Source: Chitinophagaceae bacterium (GTDB lineage Bacteria > Bacteroidota > Bacteroidia > Chitinophagales > Chitinophagaceae). From it: a stretch of DNA of 64,000 nucleotides. The notes under the pieces are model-generated. The model searched no databases. It had not been told where the DNA came from and saw only the letters and a program-made list of their open reading frames with translations. The stretch is taken from contig JADJBP010000007.1 in assembly GCA_016703625.1 (NCBI GenBank), positions 62,001 to 126,000 on the forward strand, read 5' to 3'. Position 1 is the first letter of the stretch; every line of letters starts with the position of its first letter. This document shows positions 9,671 to 19,365 of the stretch, piece by piece. Position numbers and translations under genes: made by a program.

Positions 9671-10141
9671 ATGTACAAAAAGATAAATGTTTTTGATGCG
9701 TTCATTGAAGGAGCAAAAGGCGGTTTCGAAACTGCTGTAAAAATCATTCCATACCTGGTGGGCTTATTGGTTGCCATCAGTTTATTGCGCAACAGCGGTA
9801 CCTTCGAATTTGTACTGGATGGCATAAAGGCGCTGTTTGTTTTTTTTGGCGGTGATACCCGGATCGTTGATGCATTACCAACGGCCTTGCTTAAACCATT
9901 GAGCGGGAGTGGGGCCAGGGCGATGATGATCGATACCATGAATGCACATGGCCCCGATTCATTTGCCGCAAACCTGGCTTCCATCTTCAGGGGTTCGGCT
10001 GATACCACTTTTTATATTATTGCTGTTTATTTTGGAGCTGTATCCATTAAAAATACAAGGTATGCAGTGGGTACCATGTTACTCGCCGACCTGGCCGGTA
10101 TCATTACTTCCATCGTACTGGCATATTTATTCTTTGGATAA
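9671..10141 (+). CDS. SpmB-like nucleoside-recognition membrane protein, C-terminal half of an SpmA-SpmB fusion
   Basis: 156 residues from the first Met; in the predicted fusion the frame enters at about 9655. Family features are VFDAFIEGAKGGFETAVKIIPYLVG, ALPTALLKPLSGSGARAMMIDTM and the C-terminal segment GSADTTFYIIAVYFGAVSIKNTRYA. Together with the preceding frame this makes a membrane protein of about 466 residues. The gap of 14 bases to the preceding stop and the continuous homology argue that the split is a homopolymer artefact and not two genes. Confidence 0.8.
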   Translation: MYKKINVFDAFIEGAKGGFETAVKIIPYLVGLLVAISLLRNSGTFEFVLDGIKALFVFFGGDTRIVDALPTALLKPLSGSGARAMMIDTMNAHGPDSFAANLASIFRGSADTTFYIIAVYFGAVSIKNTRYAVGTMLLADLAGIITSIVLAYLFFG

Positions 10142-10162
10142 TCCCGCATCATTAAATAAAAA

Positions 10163-10190
10163 AACCTGCTTTGGTAAAGCAGGTTTTTTT
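10163..10190. terminator. Intrinsic terminator after the spmA/spmB-like gene
   Basis: Perfect hairpin AACCTGCTTT-GGT-AAAGCAGGTT with a T run on the right and an A run on the left. It sits between convergent genes and can serve both the spmB-like gene and the DUF4397 gene. Confidence 0.85.
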
Positions 10191-10210
10191 ATTACTGTTG
10201 AAGAATTATG

Positions 10211-10978
10211 TTATTTGTTGAGCAGAAATGAAATATATGGTCTTGTAGCTGTAGCAGTTTGACCTTTATATCCCAATGCGAATGCTGAATATACCCTTCC
10301 CCTGATCGAAGTATTGGCACTAGAATACGATGCCAATGCAGTACTTGTAGGTAAGGTCCCGGTTTCTCTTATTGTCCATGCCAGGGTAGTGGCAGGAGCT
10401 GGTAAATTAAAATAATTACTGCTTCCCAAATACGGGATACCTGTGGATATTAATGTAGTTCCATAATAAAGATCAATTAAAGGAACGTTGGGCATTAAAT
10501 TTACAAACCTGTACCTGCATACTGTATCCGCAAAGACCAGGTCATCTTCAATCAAAAGTGTTTTGGTTTTTGAACCTGTATCAGTAACATGAACGGTATG
10601 ATTTTTGGCAGCATCAAGTGTTAATAATGCTGAAAATAAAGTAATAGAGTCTGTATTGGTATTCTTTTTAGGAATGGCAATGGAAAGGGTATTGGCTCCC
10701 GACTTCAATGCCAGGTAATCAGGAAAACTGGAACCATTGGTATTAAATCCACCACCCGGGAATGGAGTTCTTCCGGTAATTAAACCACTTACCCTTTCAC
10801 CATTAATGGATAGTTGTACCGCCGGGTTGGTTGGATACATACTTGCGTAGTTTATCTTCAAAAATGTGGTACTGGCATCCGGAAAACTCCGTTCGGCCAG
10901 GTATACAGTGTCTTTATCGCAACTGCAGGTAATAAAAACAATTGCAGCAAGCAACATATTTATAAATTTATTTTTCAT
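10211..10978 (-). CDS. DUF4397 domain lipoprotein
   Basis: 255 residues. A lipoprotein signal (MKNKFINMLLAAIVFITCSC, lipobox Cys about residue 18-20) is followed by a DUF4397-type beta-rich domain, with the typical stretch YRFVNLMPNVPLIDLYYG near residue 150 and a short C-terminal part with GRVYSAFALGYKG. Such lipoproteins often sit third in SusC-SusD operons of Bacteroidota. Here it follows the SusD-like gene by 25 bases on the same strand. A surface or periplasmic accessory role in nutrient capture is inferred from position only. Confidence 0.75.
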   Translation of the reverse strand: MKNKFINMLLAAIVFITCSCDKDTVYLAERSFPDASTTFLKINYASMYPTNPAVQLSINGERVSGLITGRTPFPGGGFNTNGSSFPDYLALKSGANTLSIAIPKKNTNTDSITLFSALLTLDAAKNHTVHVTDTGSKTKTLLIEDDLVFADTVCRYRFVNLMPNVPLIDLYYGTTLISTGIPYLGSSNYFNLPAPATTLAWTIRETGTLPTSTALASYSSANTSIRGRVYSAFALGYKGQTATATRPYISFLLNK

Positions 10979-11003
10979 TTTATTTTGTTTTTATTTATGA
11001 AAA

Positions 11004-12650
11004 TTAAGGTAGTGAAAACCACATTTCCTTGGTGTGATAATCATTTAGTGTTGCGCCTATACGTATTAATTCATTGATGTTCCATACATACTCTGAATTG
11101 AAGCGCGGCCTGACCCTGTAAACCAGCTTGCCTGCATTATCGGGAAAAAGATCACCTCCGGTTGGAACTACAAAATCACGGTAAACCGGTAAGCCGGCAT
11201 AAGTGTCAACATAATGGTAACGTCGCATGTCTACCCAGGTTTCCAAAATACCATGGCCAAACATAGCAATATATTTTTGGAGCATTATTTTGGTCATGGT
11301 GAGGTCGGCTGATAAAACGGGTACAATAGCCGGGTTGGCTAAATAAGCTGCCTTGTTAAGTGCTGTAATCTCTTTACCGGCGGGTATCCCGAAACTATAA
11401 ACAGTACTTAACATATCAAAATGTAAACTGATCCCATCCTTATAAGCCTGGTAAGCTGTAGGTTTATCTCCTTTTCTGAAAGCGGCTTCTGCTACCAGGA
11501 ACTTCATTTCTGCAGCTGTCATTATCGGAAATTGTGCATTATCCCTGAAAATAAACCTGCAGTTTGCATTCGATCCGGTATTATTGGCAGCAGCAGCCTG
11601 GCTTGTTCCCCAAAAGTTTTCAGGTCTGTCATTTGCAGTAATTACAGTCTGCCCTTTATTGGGTTCCACACCTACAATGGTACCATTGGTATTTCCCCTT
11701 AACATATACCAGGCCCTTGGATCGGGAACGCCTGAGAATTCACTGTTAGTTCCATTCTCAAGGTTAGCAATATACCTGCCCTGCCTGATCGCAGTAGGAG
11801 CTGTAGCGCCGGTACCTGCCAGATTGCCCCTGAATGGTCCAAAAAAATTGTTGGTAGCGCTTAACAGGTTGGCTTCAAATTTTACTGCAGCATTGTCGGC
11901 ATTGGAAGCCATGGCCAGGTTTGCATAATAAATAACAGAGTCTGCTTTATATGTAGTTTTATTGCTTTGATGGTTGTAATATCTTGCCAAAACACCATAA
12001 ACAAACTTTTTCCATTTTTGAACATCGCCATTATAGAAATAGGCATCGCCTTTTGCAAGATTTGCCTGGCTTACTCCGTCACCTGTTCTGCCTAAAAAAT
12101 CAAGTGCTTCAAAACAAAGATTTTTTACATGGGCGTAAACCTCATCCTGCGTATTGTATTTAAAAGTAATGAGATCGGTACGAAAAGCTTCATCTAATAT
12201 TACATCGCCATGGTAATCGGTAAGTGTTAACCAGCTCCATGCAAAAATGGCTTTACCAACACCTACATAATCCCATTTTTTTTCTTCTGCAGCCCATTCC
12301 ATCATTCTTACATTGTTCTGGCCAATATCATAATAGTGCATACGCCAGGTAGATTGGCCTACATCGCCTGATGTGTTGGTATAACCCATTTGATCATAAT
12401 TACTCAGTGGATTATAAAACTGCCAGTTTTGTACATAAGCACCAATATACCTGATATCGTTCATTGTGCCATGTCCTGCATAATTGGCTGCCATCGCCGA
12501 AATCATCTGGGGTAAAAGTTCTTCAACAGGAACCCTTACAGGAGCATTGGGGTTTTTATAAGCATCATCAATACTTTTTTTACACGAAAACATGGAAAAC
12601 ACCAGTGTACAAAAAAGTGTGATTTTTATTATTGTTTTTTTCATAATCAT
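11004..12650 (-). CDS. SusD/RagB-type nutrient-binding lipoprotein (SusD-like_2 group)
   Basis: 548 residues. The lipoprotein signal ends LVFSMFSCKKS. The body is alpha-helical and TPR-rich, with the patterns of the SusD-like_2 branch (VPVEELLPQMISAMA near the start, IFAWSWLTLTDYHGDVILDEAF about residue 135, AEMKFLVAEAAFRKGD about residue 380, ILETWVDMRRYHY about residue 475). SusD-like proteins sit on the outer membrane and cap the SusC-like TonB channel, binding the ligand. The SusC-like gene ends 12 bases upstream, so the two are surely cotranscribed. Two Met codons (residues 1 and 3) could be the start. Confidence 0.9.
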   Translation of the reverse strand: MIMKKTIIKITLFCTLVFSMFSCKKSIDDAYKNPNAPVRVPVEELLPQMISAMAANYAGHGTMNDIRYIGAYVQNWQFYNPLSNYDQMGYTNTSGDVGQSTWRMHYYDIGQNNVRMMEWAAEEKKWDYVGVGKAIFAWSWLTLTDYHGDVILDEAFRTDLITFKYNTQDEVYAHVKNLCFEALDFLGRTGDGVSQANLAKGDAYFYNGDVQKWKKFVYGVLARYYNHQSNKTTYKADSVIYYANLAMASNADNAAVKFEANLLSATNNFFGPFRGNLAGTGATAPTAIRQGRYIANLENGTNSEFSGVPDPRAWYMLRGNTNGTIVGVEPNKGQTVITANDRPENFWGTSQAAAANNTGSNANCRFIFRDNAQFPIMTAAEMKFLVAEAAFRKGDKPTAYQAYKDGISLHFDMLSTVYSFGIPAGKEITALNKAAYLANPAIVPVLSADLTMTKIMLQKYIAMFGHGILETWVDMRRYHYVDTYAGLPVYRDFVVPTGGDLFPDNAGKLVYRVRPRFNSEYVWNINELIRIGATLNDYHTKEMWFSLP

Positions 12651-12662
12651 TTTTTTTAAACG

Positions 12663-15600
12663 TTAAAAGTTAGCCCTGATACCTAAATTGATACTTAGTG
12701 GTGTACCTACATTACCATAATCAAAACCATATCCACCAACTCCCCTGCTTCCTGCAGTATTGCCATTAACCTGCGGATCAGTACCGGTGTAATTGGTGAT
12801 CAAGATCAAATCATTGATAGTAGCGAAAGCACTGAGGCCACTAACAAATTTAATTTTCCGGAAAAGATTTTTATTAAAAGTATAGGACAATGAAATGTCT
12901 CTTAGCCTTAACCAGTTAATATCTTTTTCAATAAATTCTTCCTCAGGCATGGTAGTGTAATAAGCCTGGTTATAAAATGGTGTAATTGATATGTTGTTTT
13001 TAGTTGGTGTTGCCGTATTCTCCAAACCATCTTCCAAAACGCCATTGATCACCCGTGCGGTAAGGCGGTCGCTTGTCCTGGTACTTCTGCCCAATGTGGT
13101 AAGATACCTTTCAGTAGCATTAAAAATATCACCACCAACTTTTAAATCCCACAGAAAACTTAGCCTCAGATTTTTATAGGTCATCGTATTCAGGAAACCT
13201 AATGTAAAATCCGGATTCCTGTCGCCTCTTACCCTGAAATTATTATCCAGAACCGGAAGGCCGGTTGTTGGACTGATAAGCAAAGTGCCTTCGTTATTTC
13301 TTTTGTAACCATATGATGTGATTGTGGTTGTTGCCCCGCCTACAACCAAACCACCTCTTGCATTACCATACAACCAGGTGTCTGATTGATAAAATTCCGG
13401 AACATTGGCAGGTAATTCAAGTACTTTGTTCCACATCTTGTTAAAGTTCAGCCTGCTGTTCCAGCTAAAATTTTTATTTTTTACTATATCCAGGTTTAAT
13501 GCCAATTCAATTCCCTGGTTTTGGTTGGCTCCCACATTAAGTGTGTTTAACACGAAGCCTGTACCGTAACTCGCCCTGAATTGTTCAACGATCAGTTTTT
13601 TGTTTTTTGTATTGTAGTAGGTTGCATCTAAAGAAATACGGTTATTCAGTATTCGGAATTCCGTACCGATTTCAAATGTGTTTTGAATTTCCGGCTCTAA
13701 TAAAGGATTATTATTGGTAAATCCATAAGAAAATCCTCCCCCGCTTGAAACGCGTGGGTCGAAAACGGATTGATTGGCATAAGGCTGGCTGCTGCGTGCA
13801 GTACTTGCCAATGAACCCCTGAGCTTCCAATAGTTCAATAAACTGCTATTCTTAAAAAACGGTAACAAATCACTCATGATGACACTTACACTACCTGCCG
13901 GGTAATTATAACTTCTGAATTGCTTTGGAAAAATGGATGATTGTTCAAAACGATGCGTATAGGTAAGAAAGGCTATTGATTTCCAGTTAACAGATACCTC
14001 GCCAAAGTATGCAAGCGACCGCCTGATACTATAGTTGGGCAATCCGTTCCTGGCATTCGACAGGCGTATTCGTGTTGCGGGGTTGGTGTTACCGCTGTCT
14101 GTTCGGTTTAAGTCCATTAAGTTGGTACCAACTACTGCATATTGCCTGGTATCATAGTCCTGCCACATGGTACCAACCATTACCCGGCCGTTAAAATCCT
14201 TAAGCGATTTTTTTGCGGTTGCCGTAATAGTATGATTATAACCGTAGTAACTGCGGTAGTAATTGTCCTGCTGACCTTTTTGCTGCCTGGTTAAATAGTA
14301 TGACATGGAATCATACCTTGTATAACCATCTGTTTTATAAGTATCATAGCCAAACCTGCCGGCCAATGATAACCATTTTGTCGGGTTTATATTTATACCC
14401 AGGGTTGCAAGTATTCGGTTTGTGTTATCCGAACTCCTGTTTTTATAAACATTATAAAATGGATTATCAAGTTCGGCATTGGGGTTTGAATTAAAAAGCG
14501 GCTTTTTTAATCCATCAACAGTTTGCCAGTCCCTGATGTCATCATTGGCAGGCCACACCAGCAGATTTAACAGGTAACCACTGGCGCCTCTCAAAGGTTT
14601 TTCATTATTTGTATTAATATAACTTAAAGACGGTGTTATTTCAATATACTTACCGATTTTAGTAGTATTTGATAACCTGAAATTATACCGCTTATAAGTA
14701 TTTGTAGGTATGGGTGATTCCTGGTTGAAAACGGAGCCGGATAAAATAAAACTGGTATTCTTTTTTCCATAGGCCAGTGACAGGTTATGTGTTTGAGAAA
14801 AACCGGTTTCAAAAAATTATTCAGGTTATCGTATAATTGAGTACCTGCCGGATATTTTGGGCCAAAAGCAGTGAACACACTCGAAGGTTGTCCGTTAACA
14901 CCACCCGAATATTCGGAATTAATTTCCGGTAACCGGCTGTTGCGCTGAATCCTAAAACTGTTGTCGTAATTCACCGTAATCCTGCCGGTAGGTTTAGCTT
15001 TTTTGTTGTAATGATAATGGCACCTGAACTTGCCTGGCTGCCATATAGCGCAGTTGCTTCAGGACCTTTTAGCACGGTAATACTTTCAATATCGTTAGGG
15101 TTAATATCAGAAATACGGCTTGAATAATCATTACCCCTGTTCGGCCTGTCGGATGCTAACCCTAAAGCTGAACCTCCGTTACTGGTTTCATTTACGGTTG
15201 AGTTATCTGCTATTACACCATCAATTACAAATAAAGGGGAATTATCCAGGGATAAAGAGTTAAAACCGCGTAAAACAATTTGCGAACTTGAACCTGCTGC
15301 TCCACCTGTTTGATTGATGGTAAGTCCGGCAACTCTTCCCTGTAAACCATTCACGAAATTTTCTCTTTGTGTTTCCTGGAGTTCAGCTCCTTTTACAGTC
15401 TGTACAGAATATCCCAATTCCCGGGGATTTCTTTTGATGTCCATGGCTACTGTAACTTCCTCCAGTGTTTTGTCAACAGTATCAAGTTTTACTGTTATTG
15501 CCGCAGCGTCTTTAACTTTAACCTGGCTGGCAACAAAACCAATACTGGATATCACAAGGATATCACCTTTTTCAGCAGTAATTGTAAAATTACCCTGGCT

Positions 15601-15765
15601 GTCTGTTTTGGTTCCTGTGGTTTTCCCTTTTATGATCACAGATGCGCCTTCAACTGCAAGGCCTGCATCATTAACCACCCTGCCTGTTACAGTATTTTGT
15701 GCCTGTGAAGCAAGAGGGATCAGTAAAAAAAGAATAGCAATTAATCTGTTTGCAAATTTTCTCAT
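12663..15765 (-). CDS. SusC/RagA-type TonB-linked outer-membrane receptor, split by two homopolymer frameshifts
   Basis: One gene in three open pieces: 14971-15765 (signal peptide, CarboxypepD_reg-like domain, plug with GRVAGLTINQTGG and VLKGPEATALYGSQASSGAIIITTKK), 14636-14974 and 12663-14594 (barrel, ending LSINLGIRANF). At about 15000 one extra A in an A6 run joins TTKK to AKPTGRITVNYD; at about 14815 one extra T in a T6 run joins NNF to FETGFSQTHNLSLAYG and leads on to the third piece. Both repairs give family-like sequence with no stops, about 1033 residues in all, normal for SusC. It works with the SusD-like protein downstream to import an unknown oligomer across the outer membrane. The DeoR-type regulator gene lies 54 bases upstream. 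Confidence 0.88.
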
Positions 15766-15819
15766 ACTAGTCGTGTTTTGGTTGTTAAAAATTGTTCTTT
15801 TTAAAATTTTATTTCTTTG

Positions 15820-16569
15820 TTATATAACGGTTATACCGGCAGCAACATAAGGTTGCAGCATCGGGTGATCATTTGGTAATTCAGTTATCAGCATGTCTAT
15901 TTTCGAGATGTCGCATATCTTAACCGGTTGCATGGTATTGATCTTTTCGGAAATGGTAAGACAAACTACTTTTTGCGATGACTCGATCATGGTTTGTTTC
16001 AGCTGTACCACATCCCAGTCGTTGTCGGTAATCCCATGATGTACATCAATGGCATTGATCCCCAGGAAACACAGGTCCGGTTTGAGGCTCCTGATCCTCG
16101 TCAATGCATCGGCACCCTGGGTTATTTTTGAATTCCTGGATAATTTATCACCGATCACGATCACCTCAATGTTGGGGTGCTGCATGTACTCTACGATTGC
16201 AGGAATACTCCCGGAAATAAATGTTGCGTTTAAGCCGGGGGGTAAGGCCCGGGCCAGCTCAATGATGGTGGTTCCGCCCCCGGTTAATACAAACATGCCA
16301 TCCCTGACCAGCGTTGCCGCTTTTTCGGCAATGACCCGTTTATTGGCAGGCGCATATATTTTTTTGGAAGGGTAACTGCTGCTGTTAAAAGAATGGGATA
16401 AGGCGCCACCGTGTACTTTGATCAATTTCCCTTTTTCATTCAGTTCCTGGAGGTCCCTGCGGATGGTATCTTCTGAAACATTTATTTCTGAGCTAAGCGT
16501 ATTTGACAGCACTTTATTATGCAGATTTACCTGGTGTACAATGTACTCCTGTCTTTCTCTTTTTAGCAT
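15820..16569 (-). CDS. DeoR family transcriptional regulator
   Basis: 249 residues. An N-terminal DeoR winged helix (residues 1-57, SEINVSEDTIRRDLQELNEKG then KVHGGA) is followed by the sugar-phosphate sensing DeoRC domain (VLTGGGTTIIELARALPPG, CFLGINAIDVHHGITDND, VVCLTISEKINT). DeoR proteins usually repress sugar catabolic operons and are released by a phosphorylated sugar. It is upstream of, and on the same strand as, the SusC-SusD-DUF4397 genes, so it may control them. A palindrome at 16636-16652, 67 bases before the start, is a candidate operator. Confidence 0.88.
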   Translation of the reverse strand: MLKRERQEYIVHQVNLHNKVLSNTLSSEINVSEDTIRRDLQELNEKGKLIKVHGGALSHSFNSSSYPSKKIYAPANKRVIAEKAATLVRDGMFVLTGGGTTIIELARALPPGLNATFISGSIPAIVEYMQHPNIEVIVIGDKLSRNSKITQGADALTRIRSLKPDLCFLGINAIDVHHGITDNDWDVVQLKQTMIESSQKVVCLTISEKINTMQPVKICDISKIDMLITELPNDHPMLQPYVAAGITVI

Positions 16570-16635
16570 TCGTTAGTTATTGCAAATCAAAGTAATAATT
16601 AAAATGCAGAAAACGGCATTATTTGTATAAAAATA

Positions 16636-16652
16636 TTGCACATACTGTGCAA
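16636..16652. promoter_or_regulatory. Candidate operator: TTGCACA-tac-TGTGCAA palindrome
   Basis: A perfect 7+7 inverted repeat with a 3-base spacer lies 67 bases upstream of the DeoR-type gene. Two direct copies of AACCTGCAAA follow it at 16654-16672. The position and symmetry fit a binding site for the dimeric regulator itself, which is an inference. Confidence 0.45.
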
Positions 16653-16707
16653 AAACCTGCAAAACCTGCAAAAAAATGGGATTTTATCAGCCTGGGCTTG
16701 CCAATTT

Positions 16708-18036
16708 TTAATTTGCTTTATTATCGGATCTCTTGTTGGCACGATTTAATTTACGGCTACCCTGGGCATCTTTAACCGGGATGGAAGCATCCGGAAATAC
16801 GGTTTCAGTAATTGAACCGGCTTCCTCTTCATCAGCAGGTATGTAATATTTACCAAAGACCGAAATGAGGTCTTTGGCATGGTAAACTGACCTGGTGAAC
16901 CTGTTTCCTATAACGATGATGGTTGCCTGCTCTTTCAGCAGTCGTATTAATGTGGCATTGCTGCCATGCCACCAGCCATTGTGATAAATGATCTTATTCA
17001 CAGAACCCTGCGTATTGCCATCAGGAATAATATTCATACGCCAGCCCAGGCCATAATTCCGGATACCCGGCCTTTCGTTGCTGTAAGGCGTATATGCCTG
17101 CTCAAGTGTTTCATTGGTGAACAGCCCGTTGCCCGACAATGCCTGGTCCCATATCAGCAGGTCACGGGGAGTTGAGTAAATATTTTTATCGCCATACACC
17201 TGGTCTAAAAAATTAAATGGTTCAAGGCCTCCCCGCCAATTGTAGCTGGGTATGGCTTTCGCAGTATCAGCCATTTTAAATACATAACTGTTATGCATCT
17301 GCAACGGTTTAAAAAATGTTTTGTCCAGGTAATCAGCATATGTGATACCTGAAACTTTTTCAATCAATAATGCCAATAGTGCATAATTGGTATTGCAGTA
17401 ATTGAAACGGGTATTGGGTGTTGAAATATCTTCCAGTTCTGCCTTCCGGGTTATTAAAAATTGCAGTACATCTGTATTGCTGATATACCTGCTTTTATCC
17501 CAGCCCAGTTTTTCCATGAAATAATTGTAATTGGGCAGGCCGCTACGGTGGCTTAATAAGTTACGGATGGTTAACCCGGCATAATTGAATGCCGGGAAAT
17601 ATTTGCTGAATTCATCATCAATATGCAGTAAACTATCCTGCCATAATTTGAGTACGGCCATGGCCGTAAAAGTTTTGGTAATGGATGCTATGTGCAGCGG
17701 CGAATGTTGTGTAAGGGTATCGGTACCTTTTAGATGACCGGTACCGCTGTATTGTTCAAAAATAATGGTACCGCCCTTGGCAACGATCATTCCGCCATTA
17801 AAGTTCCGGCGCTTTAAAACAGAATCATACCATTGCCGGCAGGCATTCCTGATCCGTTCAGTTTCTGCAGCAGAAACCGTCTCAGCATCCGGTAATTGTA
17901 TAAACGTTGTGCTGTCTGCAGCAACAGTATTCTTTTTATTTCCGGGTTTACAGGAAGTATTGCTGACATTAATTACAAACAATGCCCCTATAAAAAAAGG
18001 CAAAAACCCGGAATGTAAAACTTTGGAAAAAGACAT
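16708..18036 (-). CDS. Serine hydrolase, beta-lactamase (class C/PBP4*) family lipoprotein
   Basis: About 442 residues from the chosen start. The SxxK catalytic motif is in IASITKTFTAMAV (Ser about residue 118, Lys about 121), and the second-motif Tyr is in RFNYCNTNYALLALL. These enzymes act as peptidases or esterases on cell-wall or D-amino-acid substrates, and the substrate is not predictable here. The longest frame reaches 18087, only 5 bases from the divergent SerA start, and its first 17 residues are not signal-like. The Met at 18036 gives a lipoprotein signal (hydrophobic stretch to NVSNTSCKPG). The C-terminal tail is basic and low in complexity. Confidence 0.85.
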   Translation of the reverse strand: MSFSKVLHSGFLPFFIGALFVINVSNTSCKPGNKKNTVAADSTTFIQLPDAETVSAAETERIRNACRQWYDSVLKRRNFNGGMIVAKGGTIIFEQYSGTGHLKGTDTLTQHSPLHIASITKTFTAMAVLKLWQDSLLHIDDEFSKYFPAFNYAGLTIRNLLSHRSGLPNYNYFMEKLGWDKSRYISNTDVLQFLITRKAELEDISTPNTRFNYCNTNYALLALLIEKVSGITYADYLDKTFFKPLQMHNSYVFKMADTAKAIPSYNWRGGLEPFNFLDQVYGDKNIYSTPRDLLIWDQALSGNGLFTNETLEQAYTPYSNERPGIRNYGLGWRMNIIPDGNTQGSVNKIIYHNGWWHGSNATLIRLLKEQATIIVIGNRFTRSVYHAKDLISVFGKYYIPADEEEAGSITETVFPDASIPVKDAQGSRKLNRANKRSDNKAN

Positions 18037-18062
18037 TATAAAAATTTGAGCTTTAGATAGAA

Positions 18063-18070
18063 TATATTTG
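18063..18070 (+). promoter_or_regulatory. Candidate -7 promoter element of serA
   Basis: TATATTTG matches TAnnTTTG and lies 22 bases before the serA ATG. An upstream TTTG (18045-18048) is closer than the usual 19-21 base spacing, so only the -7 box is convincing. Confidence 0.4.
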
Positions 18071-18092
18071 TGCAAAATACACCGCAATCATT

Positions 18093-19329
18093 ATGCCTGA
18101 AAATAAAATGACCAGTTATCCGAAAGATAAGATAAAGATCCTGTTTTTAGAGAATATCAGTGACACAGCAGTAAAGCATTTTCATGCTGCCGGTTATGTA
18201 CATGTTAAAAAAATAAACGGGGCATTGAGCGAATCCGAACTGATGGATGCCGTTAAAGATATACACCTGCTGGGTATACGCAGCAAAACACAGGTAACCA
18301 AAAAAATACTGGAAGCTGCTCCAAAATTACAGGCGATCGGCTGTTTTTGTATTGGGGTAAACCAGGTTGACCTGGACGCTGCTACTAAAAACGGGGTTGT
18401 GGTTTTTAATGCACCTTACAGCAATACCCGCAGCGTGGCCGAACTGGTTATCGGCGCTTCCATTATGCTCATCAGGAAGATCATTGATAAAAACAAAGCA
18501 GCACATGAAGGCATATGGCTAAAGGAAGCCAGCGGCAGTTATGAGTTGCGCGGAAAAACACTTGGTATAATCGGGTATGGCAATATTGGCAAACAGGTAA
18601 GTGTACTTGCCGAAGGCCTGGGCATGAAAGTGATCTTTTATGATACCGAAACCAAACTGCCATTGGGCAATGCCGAAGACCGGAAAAGTTTAAAGGAGGT
18701 AGTTGGCAAATCTGATATTGTAACGCTGCATGTGCCCGAACTGGCCAGTACAAAAAACCTCATCAATAAAAATATACTGAAACATTTTAAACCGGGCAGC
18801 ATTTTGATCAATTATGCCCGGGGTGAAGTGGTTGACCTGGATGCTTTGCGAAAAGCTTTGCTGGACGGGCATTTAAGTGGTGCTGCTGTAGATGTTTTCC
18901 CGGTAGAGCCGGAAAAGAACGGGGATAAGTTTGTAAGCCCTTTGCAGGGATTGGGAAATGTTTGCTTACCCCGCATATTGGCGGCAGTACACAGGAAGCA
19001 CAGCAAAATATAGGAGAGGACCTCAGCAATAAATTATTCAATTACCTCGAAAAAGGCATCAGCACAGGTTCGCACAGCATACCTGCCCTTGCATTGCCTC
19101 CGCAGGAAGGAACCCACCGGATTTTACACATTCATCATAATGTACCGGGTGTTTGTCTGAGATCAATACACAATTGAGCAAGCATAAAATAAACATACTT
19201 GGACAATACCTTAAAACCAATGATGCAATCGGTTACGTGGTGCTGGATGTAAACAAGCACCTCAGTAAAAATGCATTGGCGTTGTTGCGAAACGTGAAGG
19301 CAACGATTAAAGTGAGATTGTTGTATTAA
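18093..19329 (+). CDS. serA: D-3-phosphoglycerate dehydrogenase, split by two frameshifts
   Basis: SerA oxidises 3-phosphoglycerate in the first step of serine synthesis. The open piece 18093-19013 has the substrate-binding region (GIRSKTQVTKKIL, CFCIGVNQVDLDAA), the NAD fold GIIGYGNIGKQV at about residue 152 and the catalytic Arg region NYARGEVVDLDAL. At about 18972 one missing base before ACCCCGCAT leads into the frame 18962-19177 (TPHIGGSTQEAQQNIG, with the catalytic His). At about 19153 a missing T (GTTTG for GTTTTG) leads into the last frame, a C-terminal ACT domain (SEINTQLSKHKINILGQYL, ending LRNVKATIKVRLLY). The repaired length of about 412 residues is normal. Loss of an essential biosynthetic gene is unlikely, so sequence error is the better explanation. 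Confidence 0.9.
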
Positions 19330-19365
19330 TTCCTTCATGTTGCGAAGAGGTTTAAATCAGAACAT

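Noticed and set aside
10211..10978. Possible link of the DUF4397 gene to the SpmA/SpmB-like genes
   Set aside because: It is on the opposite strand with a terminator between, and is close behind the SusD-like gene.
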